Part shown: positions 33,231 through 44,890 of the stretch, piece by piece
Numbering within the stretch: position 1 is the stretch's first letter
How the letters are laid out: the number at the start of each line of letters is the position of its first letter
Assembly (NCBI RefSeq): GCF_050947875.1
Contig: NC_134569.1
Location: 208,451,627-208,515,626 of the forward strand
Reading direction: 5' to 3'
From: Dermacentor variabilis
Taxonomy: Eukaryota; Arthropoda; Arachnida; Ixodida; Ixodidae
DNA length: 64,000 nt
The notes under the pieces: model-generated
Told to the model about the DNA's origin: nothing
The model's database searches: none
Seen by the model: only the letters and a program-made list of their open reading frames with translations
Position numbers and translations under genes: made by a program

Positions 33231-34184
33231 ACGTGCCAACATTCCTTATTGTGATAGAGGTGTTTGTGTTTTGGTGATGTTTCTCGGCTTTCCTTTAAGG
33301 GGGAGCTTCTTGTGCATTGTCTAGGCAACGGCTTGCGCTGCTAAGCATTGCCTTATGCTAGCTGCTGCCTTGTTCAGCAGGTCTTGTGAAATGCAAGGGT
33401 CGAAGCTACAGTAATGTGTTCTGGCTGTCGTGCCACTGGTATCACTGCTACTTCCTGGCTGCATCCTAGTGGCAGCACCAGACGCAGGGCCAGGAAACGC
33501 TGCATTCAGTGGGAATAGGAGCAGATCAGTGAGGCATGTGATTTGAACGTGATTACGCGTCATCTCCACAACTCGCGCTATCGTGCGTGTGAATCCATTG
33601 GCATCATGCAATTTCGCCATTCTCACAGCAGTCCACCTTGCTGTTATGGATGGTGATGTGCCATCCCACCACTAACACCACACCGTTGCGTACAGGGTAA
33701 GGGAAAGAAAAGTGCACGATTCGTGTGCATCGTATGTAGTGTAAACACCGTATGTACCGTGGAAGGTGGAAGTTTGCGATGACATGGTGCAGCGAGGCGT
33801 GCACCACATCTGAAAACAAAACGCTGTTTTCTCGATGCCGCCACTTCATGATATTGCACTACCGCAATACCACATCTTTAGATGTCATGCCATCGTTACC
33901 GTATCGTAGCAGTTACTCCACCTTCGTAACACCACTGCTATCATCCACTTGTAACATTGCAATAACTTGAGCATCACGTTTCTGTTGTCAGCATTTCCAC
34001 TCCAGCGTAGTCTTGCTGGCACTGCCATTGTAATGGCACCGTCATCTTACCATTGGCATCTTTTCAATGCCAGCACGGCATTGTTGTCACGTCTCTGCTT
34101 CTTCCCTTGAGTTGGCAGTGTACATTGACTGCTGTCACTTCCATGATGCTGTACTGACATTGTGACTCGATAACAGGTGTGCAG
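33231..34184. other. Unassigned Harbinger interior, 33231-34184
   Basis: No gene recognised. The stretch from 33,600 is built of short words such as CATTGC, CACTGC, TGTAAC and TGTCATTG, like the DNA at 38.3-38.5 kb right of the gypsy insertion. The gypsy element therefore probably landed inside one continuous low-complexity block. Confidence 0.4.
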
Positions 34185-35168
34185 TCATAACAGTTGAGTT
34201 ATAACAAGACTGTATGGAGGACGGACTTGATCCATGTGACGCTGAAGCTCACCTTCTGCCGTTGCACCGGTGATCATTCGGGATCCTCTTGTTTCTTTCA
34301 CTCTGGCCGGCAGCCACCTTTCTTCCGCTCCAAAGTTGCGAGTCCGAACAGGAGTGCCCGGGCTCAGCTTGTTTTCTTGATGTGCCTGTGGACAGGTAGG
34401 AAAGGTTACGGGTGGTGGAAGGCATGTGTCCAACCGAGAACGGATCTGGTATCCCAAAAGTCGTTGAGACGGTGATCGTCCATCATCCAGAGGCGTTCTA
34501 CGGTAGCTAAAGAGCAGTTTAGCCAATCGCTCAGGCAAGTCACCTGACCTAACCTTCTTGAGGCCATCTTTCAGCGTCCGCACGGTGCGTTCAGCAAGCC
34601 CGTTCGATTGGGGGTGGTACTGTGCCTTACGAAAGTGCTTTATGTTATGTCCTGTGAGAAACTTCGTGAAAGTCTCTGACGTGAACTGAGTTCCGTTGTC
34701 TGTCACAATGGTTCTTGGTATGCCCAGCCTGCTGTAGATTTCACGCAAGGATGTTACTGTCGATTGTGATGTGGTATGACGCACTGGAATTGCTTCGATC
34801 CATTTTGAATGTGAATCTATGGCCACTAGGATCATGGTGTTGTTCACTGGACCAGCATAACCCAAATGGACACGTGACCAATTCTCATGCGTTAGTGGCC
34901 AGTTTACTGGTATTTTTGCCGGTGGCATTGTGTTTGCTTGTATGCATGTAGTACGTTTCCTACTGATTTGTTGGATAGCTCCGTCGATGCCGGGCCACCA
35001 CACGAAAGTACGGTCCAACAACTTCATTGCTGATATTCCCTGTTGCGTCTCGTGCAACAATTGCAGCATGTCACCACGAGCAGCCTCGCGAATCACGACT
35101 CTGTGACCCCAGTAAATGAGACCTTTGTAAACGGTTAGCTCACTTTTTCGTGCGAAGTATGGGTCCAA
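34185..35168 (-). pseudogene. Ty3/gypsy element 2: integrase
   Basis: An open minus-strand frame of about 327 codons. Landmarks: LLHETQQGISAMKLLDRTFV and WWPGI (zinc region, second His replaced by Gln, first Cys of the CxxC replaced by Arg), NWSRVHLGYAGPV, AIDSHSKWIEAIPV, IVTDNGTQF (second Asp), YHPQSNGLAERTVRTLK (Glu), and C-terminal GTPVRTRNF and MDQVRPPY. The first catalytic Asp (usually in H(I/L)DYAGP) is Gly here (GGT at about 34,850), so the enzyme is dead although the frame is open. No 3' LTR follows at 34,180, so the element is cut at this side. Confidence 0.9.
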
Positions 35169-35787
35169 CTACGGATCGGGTGCTTTGCGCTTCTTTGGCC
35201 AACCATGAAGTATGTAGGAATTGACATTTCCAAGTACTTGACCTTTCTCGGTCAACTGTCTCAATGCTTGCGACGAAAGGGGCGTGTCATCCAGCTGCTG
35301 CAGCGAGTGCATGAACTCGTGTAGCTCCTCTGATGTGTCGTCGGTTGTTTCTAGAGGAGGCCGACTGAATGCGTCTGCATTCAGGTTGTCCGAGCCAGGT
35401 TTGTACTCTTATCTTGTACTGGTATGCTCCCAGCAGCAAGGACCAATGCTGAATTCTTACGGCAGCCATGATGGGCGTGGGACGATCTTCGCGAAATAGA
35501 CCCGCCAGCGACTTGTGAGATGTGATGACGGTGAATGTTCTTCCCAGACGGTAGTCCCGAAACTTTCATACCCCGAACACTAGGGCCAACGTTTCACGCT
35601 CCAGTTGGGAATAATTCCATTCCCCTTTGCTAAGTCTTTGACAACAAAAGCCTGAAGGCTTGTCAACGTTGCCAGTGCCATGGGACAGTACCGCTCCGAT
35701 CCTGTTGGGTGACGCATCGTACTCCAAGCGCAGCGGCAGTCAGGGATCAAAGTGAGTGAACATTTTGGCATTGCATAAAGCGTTTTT
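35169..35787 (-). pseudogene. Ty3/gypsy element 2: RNase H region, frameshifted
   Basis: Minus-strand pieces: LTLIPDCRCAWST with a shift (expected form PLRLECDASPNG), TLTSLQAFVVKDLAKGNGII (expected RLSKGEWNYSQLERE), IQHWSLLLGAYQYKI and a decayed ADAFSRLP block. It lies between RT and integrase as in all gypsy pol genes. At least three shifts. Confidence 0.75.
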
Positions 35788-36501
35788 TCACTTCTGAAGC
35801 ACTTCCCGTTGTTGACAGCCAGAATTACAGCGACATTCTTTGGTTAGCGAATTGTAGAGCGGTGATAGCAGACTCGCCATATTGGGAATGAACTTGCTGT
35901 AATACGTGAGAAGACCCAAATACGAACACAGCTCGCTCACGTTCCTGGGTGTTGGCGCCCTTATGACAGCATCCATGTACTTCTCCAGAGGTTGCAGCCC
36001 TCCAGTACTGATCTTGTGGCCATGATACGAAACCTCAGGCATTCTGAAGGTGCACTTGGCCTTCCTTAGCTTGACGCCGTACTCTCGAAAGCGCTGGAGA
36101 ACTGCCTTGAGGTTCTTTCTGCCGTTGTTCCCCTTCTCGGCAACCAGAACGTCGTCCAAGTACGCCTGGACTCCCGGCAAACCCTTCAGGACGCTGTCCA
36201 TTATTCGCTGAAATATAGCTGGGGCAGAAGAAACACCAAATGACAGGCGATCAAAGCAAAATAATCCCCGATGTGTATTAATAACCGTCAGCTTTAACTG
36301 CTCATCCAGGGGAACCTGGTTGTAGGCGTCTCGAAGGTTCAATGTGCTGTAAACACCACCCTCGTGCAGTGCAGCAAAAAGGTCATAGATTACCGGGAGT
36401 GGGTACTGCTCCGTCACACAGCTGGCATTTACCGTTAGCTTGTAATCGCCACAGAATCGAACTGTTCCGTCTTTATTACCGGAACTATCGGCGTCGCCCA
36501 C
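35788..36501 (-). pseudogene. Ty3/gypsy element 2: reverse transcriptase
   Basis: A 237-codon minus-strand frame: TVRFCGDYKLTVNA, YPLPVIYDLFAALHEGG, VYSTLNLRDAYNQVPLDE (first catalytic Asp region), FDRLSFGVSSAPAIFQRIMD, GVQAYLDDVLVAEKG (intact YLDD), FREYGVKLRKAKCTF, and the connection LGLLTYYSKFIPNMASLLSP. The RT core looks complete. The frame shifts at both ends into the neighbouring domains. Confidence 0.9.
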
Positions 36502-37190
36502 TCTAAGTGAGCCACCGGGGACAGGACTCTGAATTTAACAAGCGTGTCCAGCTCGTTAGAAACATTTTGTCGCATTGCATATGGAAGTGGCCTGGCTTTG
36601 AATAACTTTGGAACTGCATACTCCTTCATGTATAAATGAGTGGGCGGAACCTTGAACAGACCCAGTTCAGGTGCAATCACGTGCTCGTACTCACACAGGA
36701 TCGCTTGCAAGTTTAGTCCCTGCTCCTTAATGATGGACACGCTCAAAACCGCGGCCCCTTCGTTGTTCAGCGCCTGGATGAGATCATGGCCACACAGGCT
36801 CGGTCCGGAGACGCGAACAACGGTCAGTGACGCCGTAACAGTTGTACTGCAGAATGAAACTGGGAGCGTTAGCTTCCCGGCTATAGGCAACGGACCCAAG
36901 TAGCATGACAACCTCAAGGTGGATTTTTCAATGCGGGGCCAGCTTGTGTGATGTTGGCAGTAGACGTCCCAGGACACCACGCGCACAAGTGAGCTGGTGT
37001 CAATTTCCATCACGATGTCGGCTCCACCCCAGCAAAAATTGCATCGTACCGGGCTGACGATTCCGTTGCCTGCGGTTGGTTGCGGCTTTAGTGTATACAA
37101 CTGTGCGGAGAGCTCGGCTTCGGCATTTTCCATTGAGCCGCTGCTCGGCGCCAAGCTCTGGTGCGGTCGCTTTTCTTCAGATCGACACAT
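36435..37190 (-). pseudogene. Ty3/gypsy element 2: gag zinc knuckle end, protease and RT start
   Basis: The minus strand reads a short basic CRSEEKRPHQSL block after a decayed zinc knuckle (NCRKNGHLAAMC, about 37,190-37,220), then DIVMEIDTSSLVRVVSW, the aspartic protease active site (D-T-S/G). KLTLPVSF, ALNNEGAAVLSVSIIKEQG, ELGLFKVPPTHLYMKE and ATPIVPVIK lead into the RT. The frame overlaps the RT frame and a shift near 36,470 joins them. Confidence 0.8.
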
Positions 37191-37271
37191 GGCAGCTAGG
37201 TGCCCATTTTTCCTACAGTTGAAACATTAGGCATGTTTAAAGGCACAAGTCGCCTCACCGTGCTGGCGGAT

Positions 37272-37910
37272 TCAACACCGATGACAACTTTCAGACGATC
37301 TACTCGCCTGACTACAGGTTTTTCCTGCCTGTCGCTGTGGTCGATCGCCCGCTAGTCTGTGAAGCTCGGGCTCTTCTTTCGGTTCCGTCTGCTTCATAAG
37401 CTGAACACCCTGTCGTGTAGCCTCTCCTGCAAGCACAATGTTTTGTGCCTCCTGCAATGTCAGTTTCTGGTGAGGAAGCAGTGTTTTCTGCACGTCACTG
37501 CTGCGAATTCCACACACGATCCTGTCTCGCAGCAGGCGGTTCAACATGGTCCCGAATTTGCATTTATCAGCCAGGCGTCAAAGCTCCACGATAACCTGTT
37601 GAGCTGATTCTGCTTCCCTTTGAATGCGGGTGAAGAACTTGAAGCTTGCGGCTATCTCATTTGGCGGGGGTGCGTAAAATTCTTCGAGAATGGTAACCGC
37701 TTCCGCGTAGTTTAATCGCTCACCTTTCGCGGGGCACAACGCCCACTCAGTACGTCGATAGGCTTCGAGCGCAGTGCCGAGGTGAGAAGCGCCCTTTTTT
37801 AGCGTCATCGACGATGTCGTTACCCTCGAAGTACGACTCGACTCTGGTGTAGTACGACGACCACTTGTCCTTGGCGTCGTCGAACTGTGGAACTGGGTAC
37901 GCCATGACAT
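37272..37910 (-). pseudogene. Ty3/gypsy element 2: gag
   Basis: Two minus-strand frames (37,578-37,910 and 37,272-37,547): GTALEAYRRTEWALCPAKGE, YAEAVTILEEFYAPPPNEIA, SFKFFTRIQREAESAQQVIV, then RLLRDRIVCGIRSSDVQKTL, LTLQEAQNIVLAGE. YDEVVKALKDHYAP...F..R.Q..GES...Y...L...RD..V.GI is the usual gag core of this gypsy lineage, so the assignment is clear. A shift near 37,560 joins the frames. Confidence 0.8.
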
Positions 37911-37955
37911 GAGTGTTCGCCGTCATCAGGGTTCTGGTTCGTTGCTCGTCGCCAC

Positions 37956-38275
37956 TGTTATAAATGAACCTATATGACTGCTACCAGGCGGGAACAGCAT
38001 CCGGCCGGACGGCCAGGAGCATAATAAAGGCCACACAAGAACGGGAACACTGAGCGCGTTTATTCAGTGACAGCCCTTTGTTCAGATGTTCTCAAGCTGT
38101 TCCGGCACGTGCGATGACGCCGGTCTCGCGCCACGGTAAACGCGGTTTTCTCTGTCTTCGTTGTCGTTCTCACTTTGCAGCAGTTGTGAACACGGCATTG
38201 TCGTCACACAAGTGTGCTTGTTGCAATAATGCAACTGTGATCAGACCATTCTGGTTGCCCGAATGGTGATGTCGT
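37956..38275 (-). repeat. Putative 5' LTR of Ty3/gypsy element 2
   Basis: Upstream of gag the minus strand contains a poly(A) signal (CTGAATAAACGCGC, about 38,060) and ends ATTTATAACA at 37,956 just before GTGGCGACGAGC, which is where a primer-binding site is expected. The start of the LTR is not clear and no second LTR exists for comparison. Confidence 0.4.
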
Positions 38276-38638
38276 TTCAATATCCTTGTAAATGCAGCAT
38301 CGGTGCGCCTTCGACATGTTTGCATTCGTGGCTGCAAGCCTGTCGCATGTGTGTTAATATTGTCCTTCAGCCTTTCTGATGTTACGGCAGTGGCAGCGTT
38401 CCATCATTAACATTACGTCGGTGTCATACGGTGACATTCATAGTGTTGTTGTCATTGTGATGTCTTTCGTGCTTCTCTTTTCATCACGGCGCCCGGCTAC
38501 TGGACGACGATGATAGTGTATGCTAGAGAAAATTAGCCCAACTAGGACATGTCATGTGCACTTGCCAATGCTTGATGGGCGGCAATAGTGTTCCTCGTGA
38601 AATGCCGTTAAAAGTGTGATTACGCGTACTCTTTTAAG

Positions 38639-38829
38639 CACGTGAGCAGTGGCGTAGCTCGGTCGTCTGGCACCCGGAGCCCATAGGTCTTCTGGCACCC
38701 CCCCCCCCCCAGGTGTAGCCGGCGGAAAGAGGAGGGTCATCAGACGTATATGACACCCCCCCCCCCTTCCACAGGCCTCTTGCACCCGGGGCCCCCGGCC
38801 CCCCCTATTGCTACGCCACTGCACGTGAG
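38639..38829. mobile_element. hAT-type MITE, 175 bp, with 8-bp duplication
   Basis: CACGTGAG at 38,639-38,646 and 38,822-38,829 flank a unit that starts CAGTGGCGTAGC and ends GCTACGCCACTG, perfect 12-bp inverted repeats. Eight-base duplications and CAG-type ends with this sequence are typical of hAT elements. The interior has two C-runs (about 14 and 12). It is a late insertion in the Harbinger interior. Confidence 0.9.
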
Positions 38830-41800
38830 CATCATATTTTTCACAGCACTGTACCTCCGATGCTCCTATGCCATGAAACCGGCTCTCTCATCCTTGTGCG
38901 TTGCAGATGCATGTGCTGTTGTGGGACTTGTTTAGTCATACGCGTATTGTGTGTCATTGACCGATGTGGTCTTGACCAAGCAACAACAGTCAAGCAGATC
39001 CTAAGGGGACGAGAAGCATTGTGCTCCTCCGTGAAGACAAAGACAATGGTAACATTGCTTTAGGTGTTGCAGTTGTGCAACATTGTTGAAACTGCTCGCA
39101 ACATGTGGATAGTCAGTGCTATAGCCTCGTGCAGCAGAATACGAGTACGAATTGAATGCAGTTGTGCATCCGTGTGAGAAATCTGCGCATGAAGGAATTC
39201 GACTAAGTGGAATCGCATGTATTGCCAAGCATACAACACGTGCACTGTAAACAAGGCACAGTCTCCATTTGCCAATCACTGTTGAGCCTTTCCTCGTGTG
39301 GAAGCTGTTTGCGACAGTGTAATTGGTAGTGAAGGTCTCTTTGCAAAAGCAAACATGGCTGCATTGCACCATGTTAGTGACGAATATTTTTGAAGCGACC
39401 GTAGCGATCAAAGAATCATTACTGCCATCCAGCGCCATGCTGGGGAAGTGCCTTAGTCGCAAAGACAGAACTTCCACATAGTCTGCAGCGCCGCCATGCC
39501 ATGGAATGATTCTGGAAATGTAGAAGCTCATTATACCAATTTCAGTACTTCACCCCCAGAGCGGTGCCAATGACATGCAGAAATTGACTCATGTTTGCTT
39601 TTACCTACAATGGGGTGCAACAGCTTTTGAGCGTCTTCTGTGGCCCCACAGTTGATACAACGATGCAATCGGTTTCTACAGCTTTTGCAATGGTGTTCAA
39701 GCTCAACGTGGCTCATTTGGCGAATGGCATAGCGTCAGATGATTTGTTTTCATCATCGCCACCTCATTACCAGGGGCCTGTGTAGACTGCATTTCTAGCA
39801 TTGTCATCATACATGATGCATTACGTTGCCCTACAGCTGTTACCGTTGGCAGCAGTGAAGATGCACCAGTGCGCATTGCAAGTTGCACGTGACGCAAGGG
39901 AGCACTTTTTCCCAGCAGCACTAAAGGGATTTTGCACAATGCGTGGGGACACACATTCTGCGTTTTTGAGGATGTGAAGGTGAAAATACATTGTTTGCAA
40001 TAGAATTTCATGCATCGTTGGCACTACAGACCTCCTCCGTGTGTGCTGCACACTTCCTTGGCACTTGAAGAAAACATGAAACTATGCGTTTCCCTCGTTC
40101 AATAAAAGCAGGACAAACGTTGGCCCCAAGGCGGTTAGGAATGCAACTGTCCACCTATAGAAGCAGCTATAATTACACAACCATACGCAAGTGGGATAGT
40201 GTAGTGGACATGATGTTTCCCTTGACGCTTGACGCATTATGTTTGGGGTGGTATAGGAGTGTGTGCAACACAATGCAATGTGAAGGACACGTAACTAAAC
40301 GTGTACGTTGCCTTGCTGAGGTGGTGACATGGGAAGGTAGAGCATGAATCTTTTGCGGTTCTGCAGACGTTACTTGGACAAACGTGCCACTACACATTAT
40401 GTGTCTGACACAATGAAGGCACAGCACGCATGCGACGTTTTGTAGCAGCGGAGGAAACAACCGAGGTGGGATCGAATGCAACAGCATCCAACAGCGTTAC
40501 ATGCATATTTTGCAAAGCGCATAAACATTACACGCTTCCTCATATCCTATTCCATAATAAATTTTGACACACAAACAGTGCAAATGCATGTGTTTCCACC
40601 GATTCTTCTATTCAGCAGGTTCATATAACATGCGAGGCAGACATTTCCTGGCAAGCGTGTGTGAACCTCCTCGTACATTTGCTAATTGGAGGAGACTGGA
40701 AGCTCATTTAAAGATCATTTCGGCACATATCTTGTATGCGACATTCTTGTATGAACTCCTACAGCACGCTATGGGTACAGAAACGTGACTGCAAGAAAGG
40801 TGCACAAGTGCTTGCGGCCCATTTTTGTTGTGAGGAGATGCCGCAGCATTTCTCACCACATAATCCGAAGAGGAGTACGGCACACTTTAAGAGCGAGCAC
40901 CATTGCCCAGTGAAGGGGCCAATGCTTAGTGATGCACTCTCAGAATGGGGCCTTTCGGCTTTCTGAAAATAGGCTAGGCCCCATTAAGGCACGCTTTCTT
41001 GTCTGTGGCGTAAACGCAAAAGCGAACTTTGCTTCAGATTACGTGCCATATTCTGTGCCATGTGGCATGAAGCAGTACACTACGAAATAATCGGGAGGTA
41101 TTGATGTGCAGACAAAGAAGCGCGCATTGCCCACTCGAAGTACGTGTGGCCACTGTCATATAGTGGGGGATGACCCTGGCCAGTTAAGTTAGATAATTGT
41201 GTGAAGCAACAGCGATCAAACTATTTTGCCATAGCTCCGATAGGGGCAACACGTGTGGCATTACAAGCGGACCGCAACTTATACTGCAGACAATTCGCTA
41301 CACGTATCATACTGTGGTCATCTGAAGTGATTCACTTGGGAAGGTGGTACAATGTAGAGCAAGGACGCTTGAAAAGAAATGTTTAACTCCGGTTACGCCT
41401 CCGTGAGAAATGTTGCAACAAGCTCGATTGCAAGATACAAAGATAAAGAGCATGAAGCACAAGGACAACTGCAAATGTGATTCCAGCAAGGAATTTACAT
41501 GAAATGCACTGTATTATATGTTCCGCTTCACCCAGAAGGAATCATTGCTGCAGTCAGCATGTGCATGGTGAAGCGATACAGTTCGCATAGAGCAAAACTT
41601 CCTGTTTTGTGCAATGATGATGCTACATGTATTGCGACATCGTGAGGACCATCGCATTTTGCATCTCCCTTGGCAGTTAACAACTCTGAGTCGACGGTGT
41701 GATGCACGTGTATATGACATGAAACGACCCAATCAGGTTCACTTTGTGCACCAATTCTCTAACGAGTAAACAGAAGGGTACAGTGATACAAAAACGACTT

Positions 41801-42179
41801 CACACCATGTATCACGCTCATGTTGTGTGAAAGACGCTGCACATGTAGATCACATGGTGTTTTGATTTGTAACAAATTATGTTTTAATAGCTTTCACACT
41901 GCAGCACTGCCACTTTGTCAACATGCATCTAACAGTTCTCAGTTTGCATGCGTGACAGGACCTGCCCTGGGTTGTGATCACAATTTTCCAATAGGCACTC
42001 CATGGTTCAGATGAATGGTACTTAGCTTGCATGTTTGCAATTTAAGAAGATGCATGAAGTTGCGCGTTGCAGCCACACAAAGTGGCCACCACACCGAGCT
42101 GCATATTGCATACCTTACAGTAGGAGTCCAACATAACGTTGGGGCCGAGCACACATGGCTAGTTACAAAACTTCCCTGT
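38830..42179. other. Unassigned Harbinger interior, 38830-42179
   Basis: 3.3 kb without recognisable coding. Words such as TTGCAT, GCACA and TGTGC are frequent on both strands. I see no clear inverted ends and no known repeat. It may be original Harbinger spacer or an unknown element. Confidence 0.4.
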
Positions 42180-42439
42180 TTCAACAGAGTTAAGAAAATG
42201 TCCCCAAGAAGCCCCCCTGTTTTTCGGGTCTTGACATCCGTATTTGGGTAGGGCCAAAGCCCTTCCTGTATTAGAGTCAGTACCCTTATACGTGACGCCA
42301 AGTAGCCTAAGCTTAAGTGACGCCTCGTGTGGTTGTTTTTGTGTTATGTATTGGGGTAAGCAATTAAGGAAAGTTAGGATTATTTATCGGGACTGTGTAT
42401 ATAAAGAAAATGGAATAAAACTCAAAAAGACAATAAAGG

Positions 42440-44890
42440 TTAGCGAACGAGTGTTGCAAATCGACTCAAAACAATTATGCTCCCTAGCAAAGTTCGCACA
42501 GACAGCCAACCCACGTCCCTTCTTGACAAACCCAGACATTCTCCTGCCCTTACCGTTTCCCTGCAAAGCATGGATCTGGCTCCGAAAGCCATGCCATAAA
42601 TGCCCACTCTCTTATCCGGAAAGATCTCCCGCAACGCCGCATATTTCCTTTTCTTGGAGGCACACATACGGAGAAGTATGTCTTCACTGGCGTCCCAGGT
42701 GACGGCGAAGTCCACGATTGTCACCTGGTTACCATCTTCAACTACGAGGTCGTGTCTTAGGCGAACGTTGTCTTTTGTTACCAGGAGTCTTTCCGTTTGA
42801 ACATTTGCTCGAGTGTTGCGTTCTTTTACCATCCGATCTACGTTCTTAGTGATAAAGTTGTGGCGTTCAACTTTAGGTAGGTGGACACTGGGGCATTCCT
42901 GGAGAATGTGAAAGGTCGTTTCTGGTTTCTGGTTGCATCTGCGACACAGACACGAACTTGGGTCCGTGGCGTGCCTGTTGGACAGAGTTCGGGTAGGAAA
43001 TGTATTTGTACGCAGACGCAATGCCTTGATCCGATCTCCATCTTTGAGTTGTTTTGAATCGTAGGCCGACCAGGAGTTTGCCGTGACTTGCGCCTTGTGG
43101 GCAAACAAGTCTTGGTTGCCATACTTCGCCATCTGCTTCTTCCACCAAACCGCAGAGCCTCTCTTCAAAGCGGCTTTAACTTGGGCAGCATCTGTAATCT
43201 CAGTGGATGTTTCGAAGATCTGTGCTATGCGTTGTCTGCAAGCAGACAATACTTCCCTAAAGAGTTCATCTACAAACTCGTCACCAAGAGGAACTAGACG
43301 GCACAGTGCTTTATAGTGTGTGATTAAGGCAACTCTTAGAAGTTGCAGCATCCCCAAACCGCCACTCCGAGTAGGCATCCATATGTGACTGTTTGGGAAG
43401 CCCTGGGGTAGATGCAGTGCCGTCTTTACTTCTTTCGCAATTCGCCTATCAAGGCGCCCAGCCTCTGCCTGCACCTGTAGTGAATTCGAAGCCCCATACA
43501 AGTACGCCGGTTGAACCAGCTGTCGCCAACAGTGGATCTTCTGGAACGGTTTGAGTTTAGCAGAACCAATAAGCTCCAAGAGCTTGTTTGCTTTTTCAGA
43601 CTCGACTGAGGGTGCTTTATTGATAAAGAAATGTAGCCCAAGATATTTGATCGGTTGATCTTTCTGAACAGGAAGGACGTCTGTCCCTGCTACAGACATC
43701 GAATCAATATTGTAGTCGAATCCCTTCGTTGTATGGTTTACACGCCAACCGAAGTACTGAGATTTGCGAGGATTAACTTCAGGACCAACATTAGTAATGA
43801 ATGTTTCAGTCTGTTTGATCAGTGAAGAGAGTCCCTCATATGTGTCCGAAACCAGAATTATGTCATCTGCAAATGCCATCGCTGACATGTAAGTACCATT
43901 AAGCTGAATGCCTAGTTTCAGCTTGTTCAGTCTCTCTAGCAGAGGATCTAAAACGCAGTTGAATAGGAAAGGTGATAGTGGGTCACCCTTTTTAATACCC
44001 CGCTGCACCGGAACCCTTTTCGGATCTGTTAACCTCCCACACCAAAATGTGGTGGAGCAGTGCTTATACATATCCTTTAATATGTGTTGCATGCGTTCAG
44101 GGATACCCCGCTCTGACAGAGCCATGAAAAGAGCATTATGGGATACTGAATCAAACGCCTTTCTAAGATCTAGGCTCATCGCATAGAAAGCACGGTGCTT
44201 CTTCTTTAGAGTTCTACTTAAAGCTTGTAGCAAAAGAACGTTTGAGGATGTAGATTTGTCATCCTGAAATCCCGCCTGGAATTTATGAAATAGATTGTCT
44301 TCTGTGAGACGCGACAAAAGCATTTTTGAATAAACGCGGTAAGGAACTGGAGAGACTGTTATAGGTCTGAAATCCCCGGGACCAGAAGGATATGAACATT
44401 TCGGTATGAAGACGGCACGGGACAATTTCATTTCAATAGGAATGGATCCAAAGGCAAACCAATTGTTGAAGAGATGTACCAATACATCTGAGGGAATTTT
44501 CTTCAATTCAGCTATTCTAACACCATCTGGTCCTGCAGCGGACTTATTGGGGAATGATTTGAAGGCTTGACTAACCTCGTCAGCCACAAAGAGACTCTCA
44601 TCAACCTCTGTTCGAGCCTGACATTGGAGACCCCCCCGTACCGGAGTGGATTCTGCCCCAAATATTGGGTCGTATACATTATGCAAATCCTGTATAGCAC
44701 ACCCCGCTTGAGATCCACCAAGTAGCAGAGAGTCCCGAAGGGCAGCAGGTCCCAGGTCATATAAACGCTGATGCTCGGCATATAATGCCCGGCGGCGATT
44801 TTTCCTTGGAAACTCTGAGATATCTATCTGTGGCCTAGGAGGACGCGGTTTTGGAGGAGATCGTTTGATTTTATAGTAATCGAGTTAGTG
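42440..44890 (-). CDS. R2/NeSL-like LINE: reverse transcriptase with REL endonuclease
   Basis: The frame is open from the stop at about 44,886 to 42,440, some 810 codons (the start is a continuation of the N-terminal part, so no own Met is expected). RT landmarks: NKSAAGPDGVRIAELKKIP, SRAVFIPKCSYPSGPGDFRP, YRVYSKMLLSRL, FQAGFQDDKSTSSNV, AMSLDLRKAFDSVSHNAL, VPVQRGIKKGDPLSPFLFN, MAFADDIILVSDT (intact active site) and KYLGLHF. After the thumb there is CRRCNQKPETTFHILQEC (CX2CX8HX4C knuckle), then LRHDLVVEDGNQVTIVDFAV, the REL-endonuclease core, where the usual RPD is RHD. The enzyme would nick a target and copy RNA from the nick. It looks catalytically competent apart from the upstream lesions and the RHD change. 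Confidence 0.9.

Noticed and set aside
42244..44186. Plus-strand ORFs over the R2-like LINE
   Set aside because: They are antisense shadows of the minus-strand RT-endonuclease frame.
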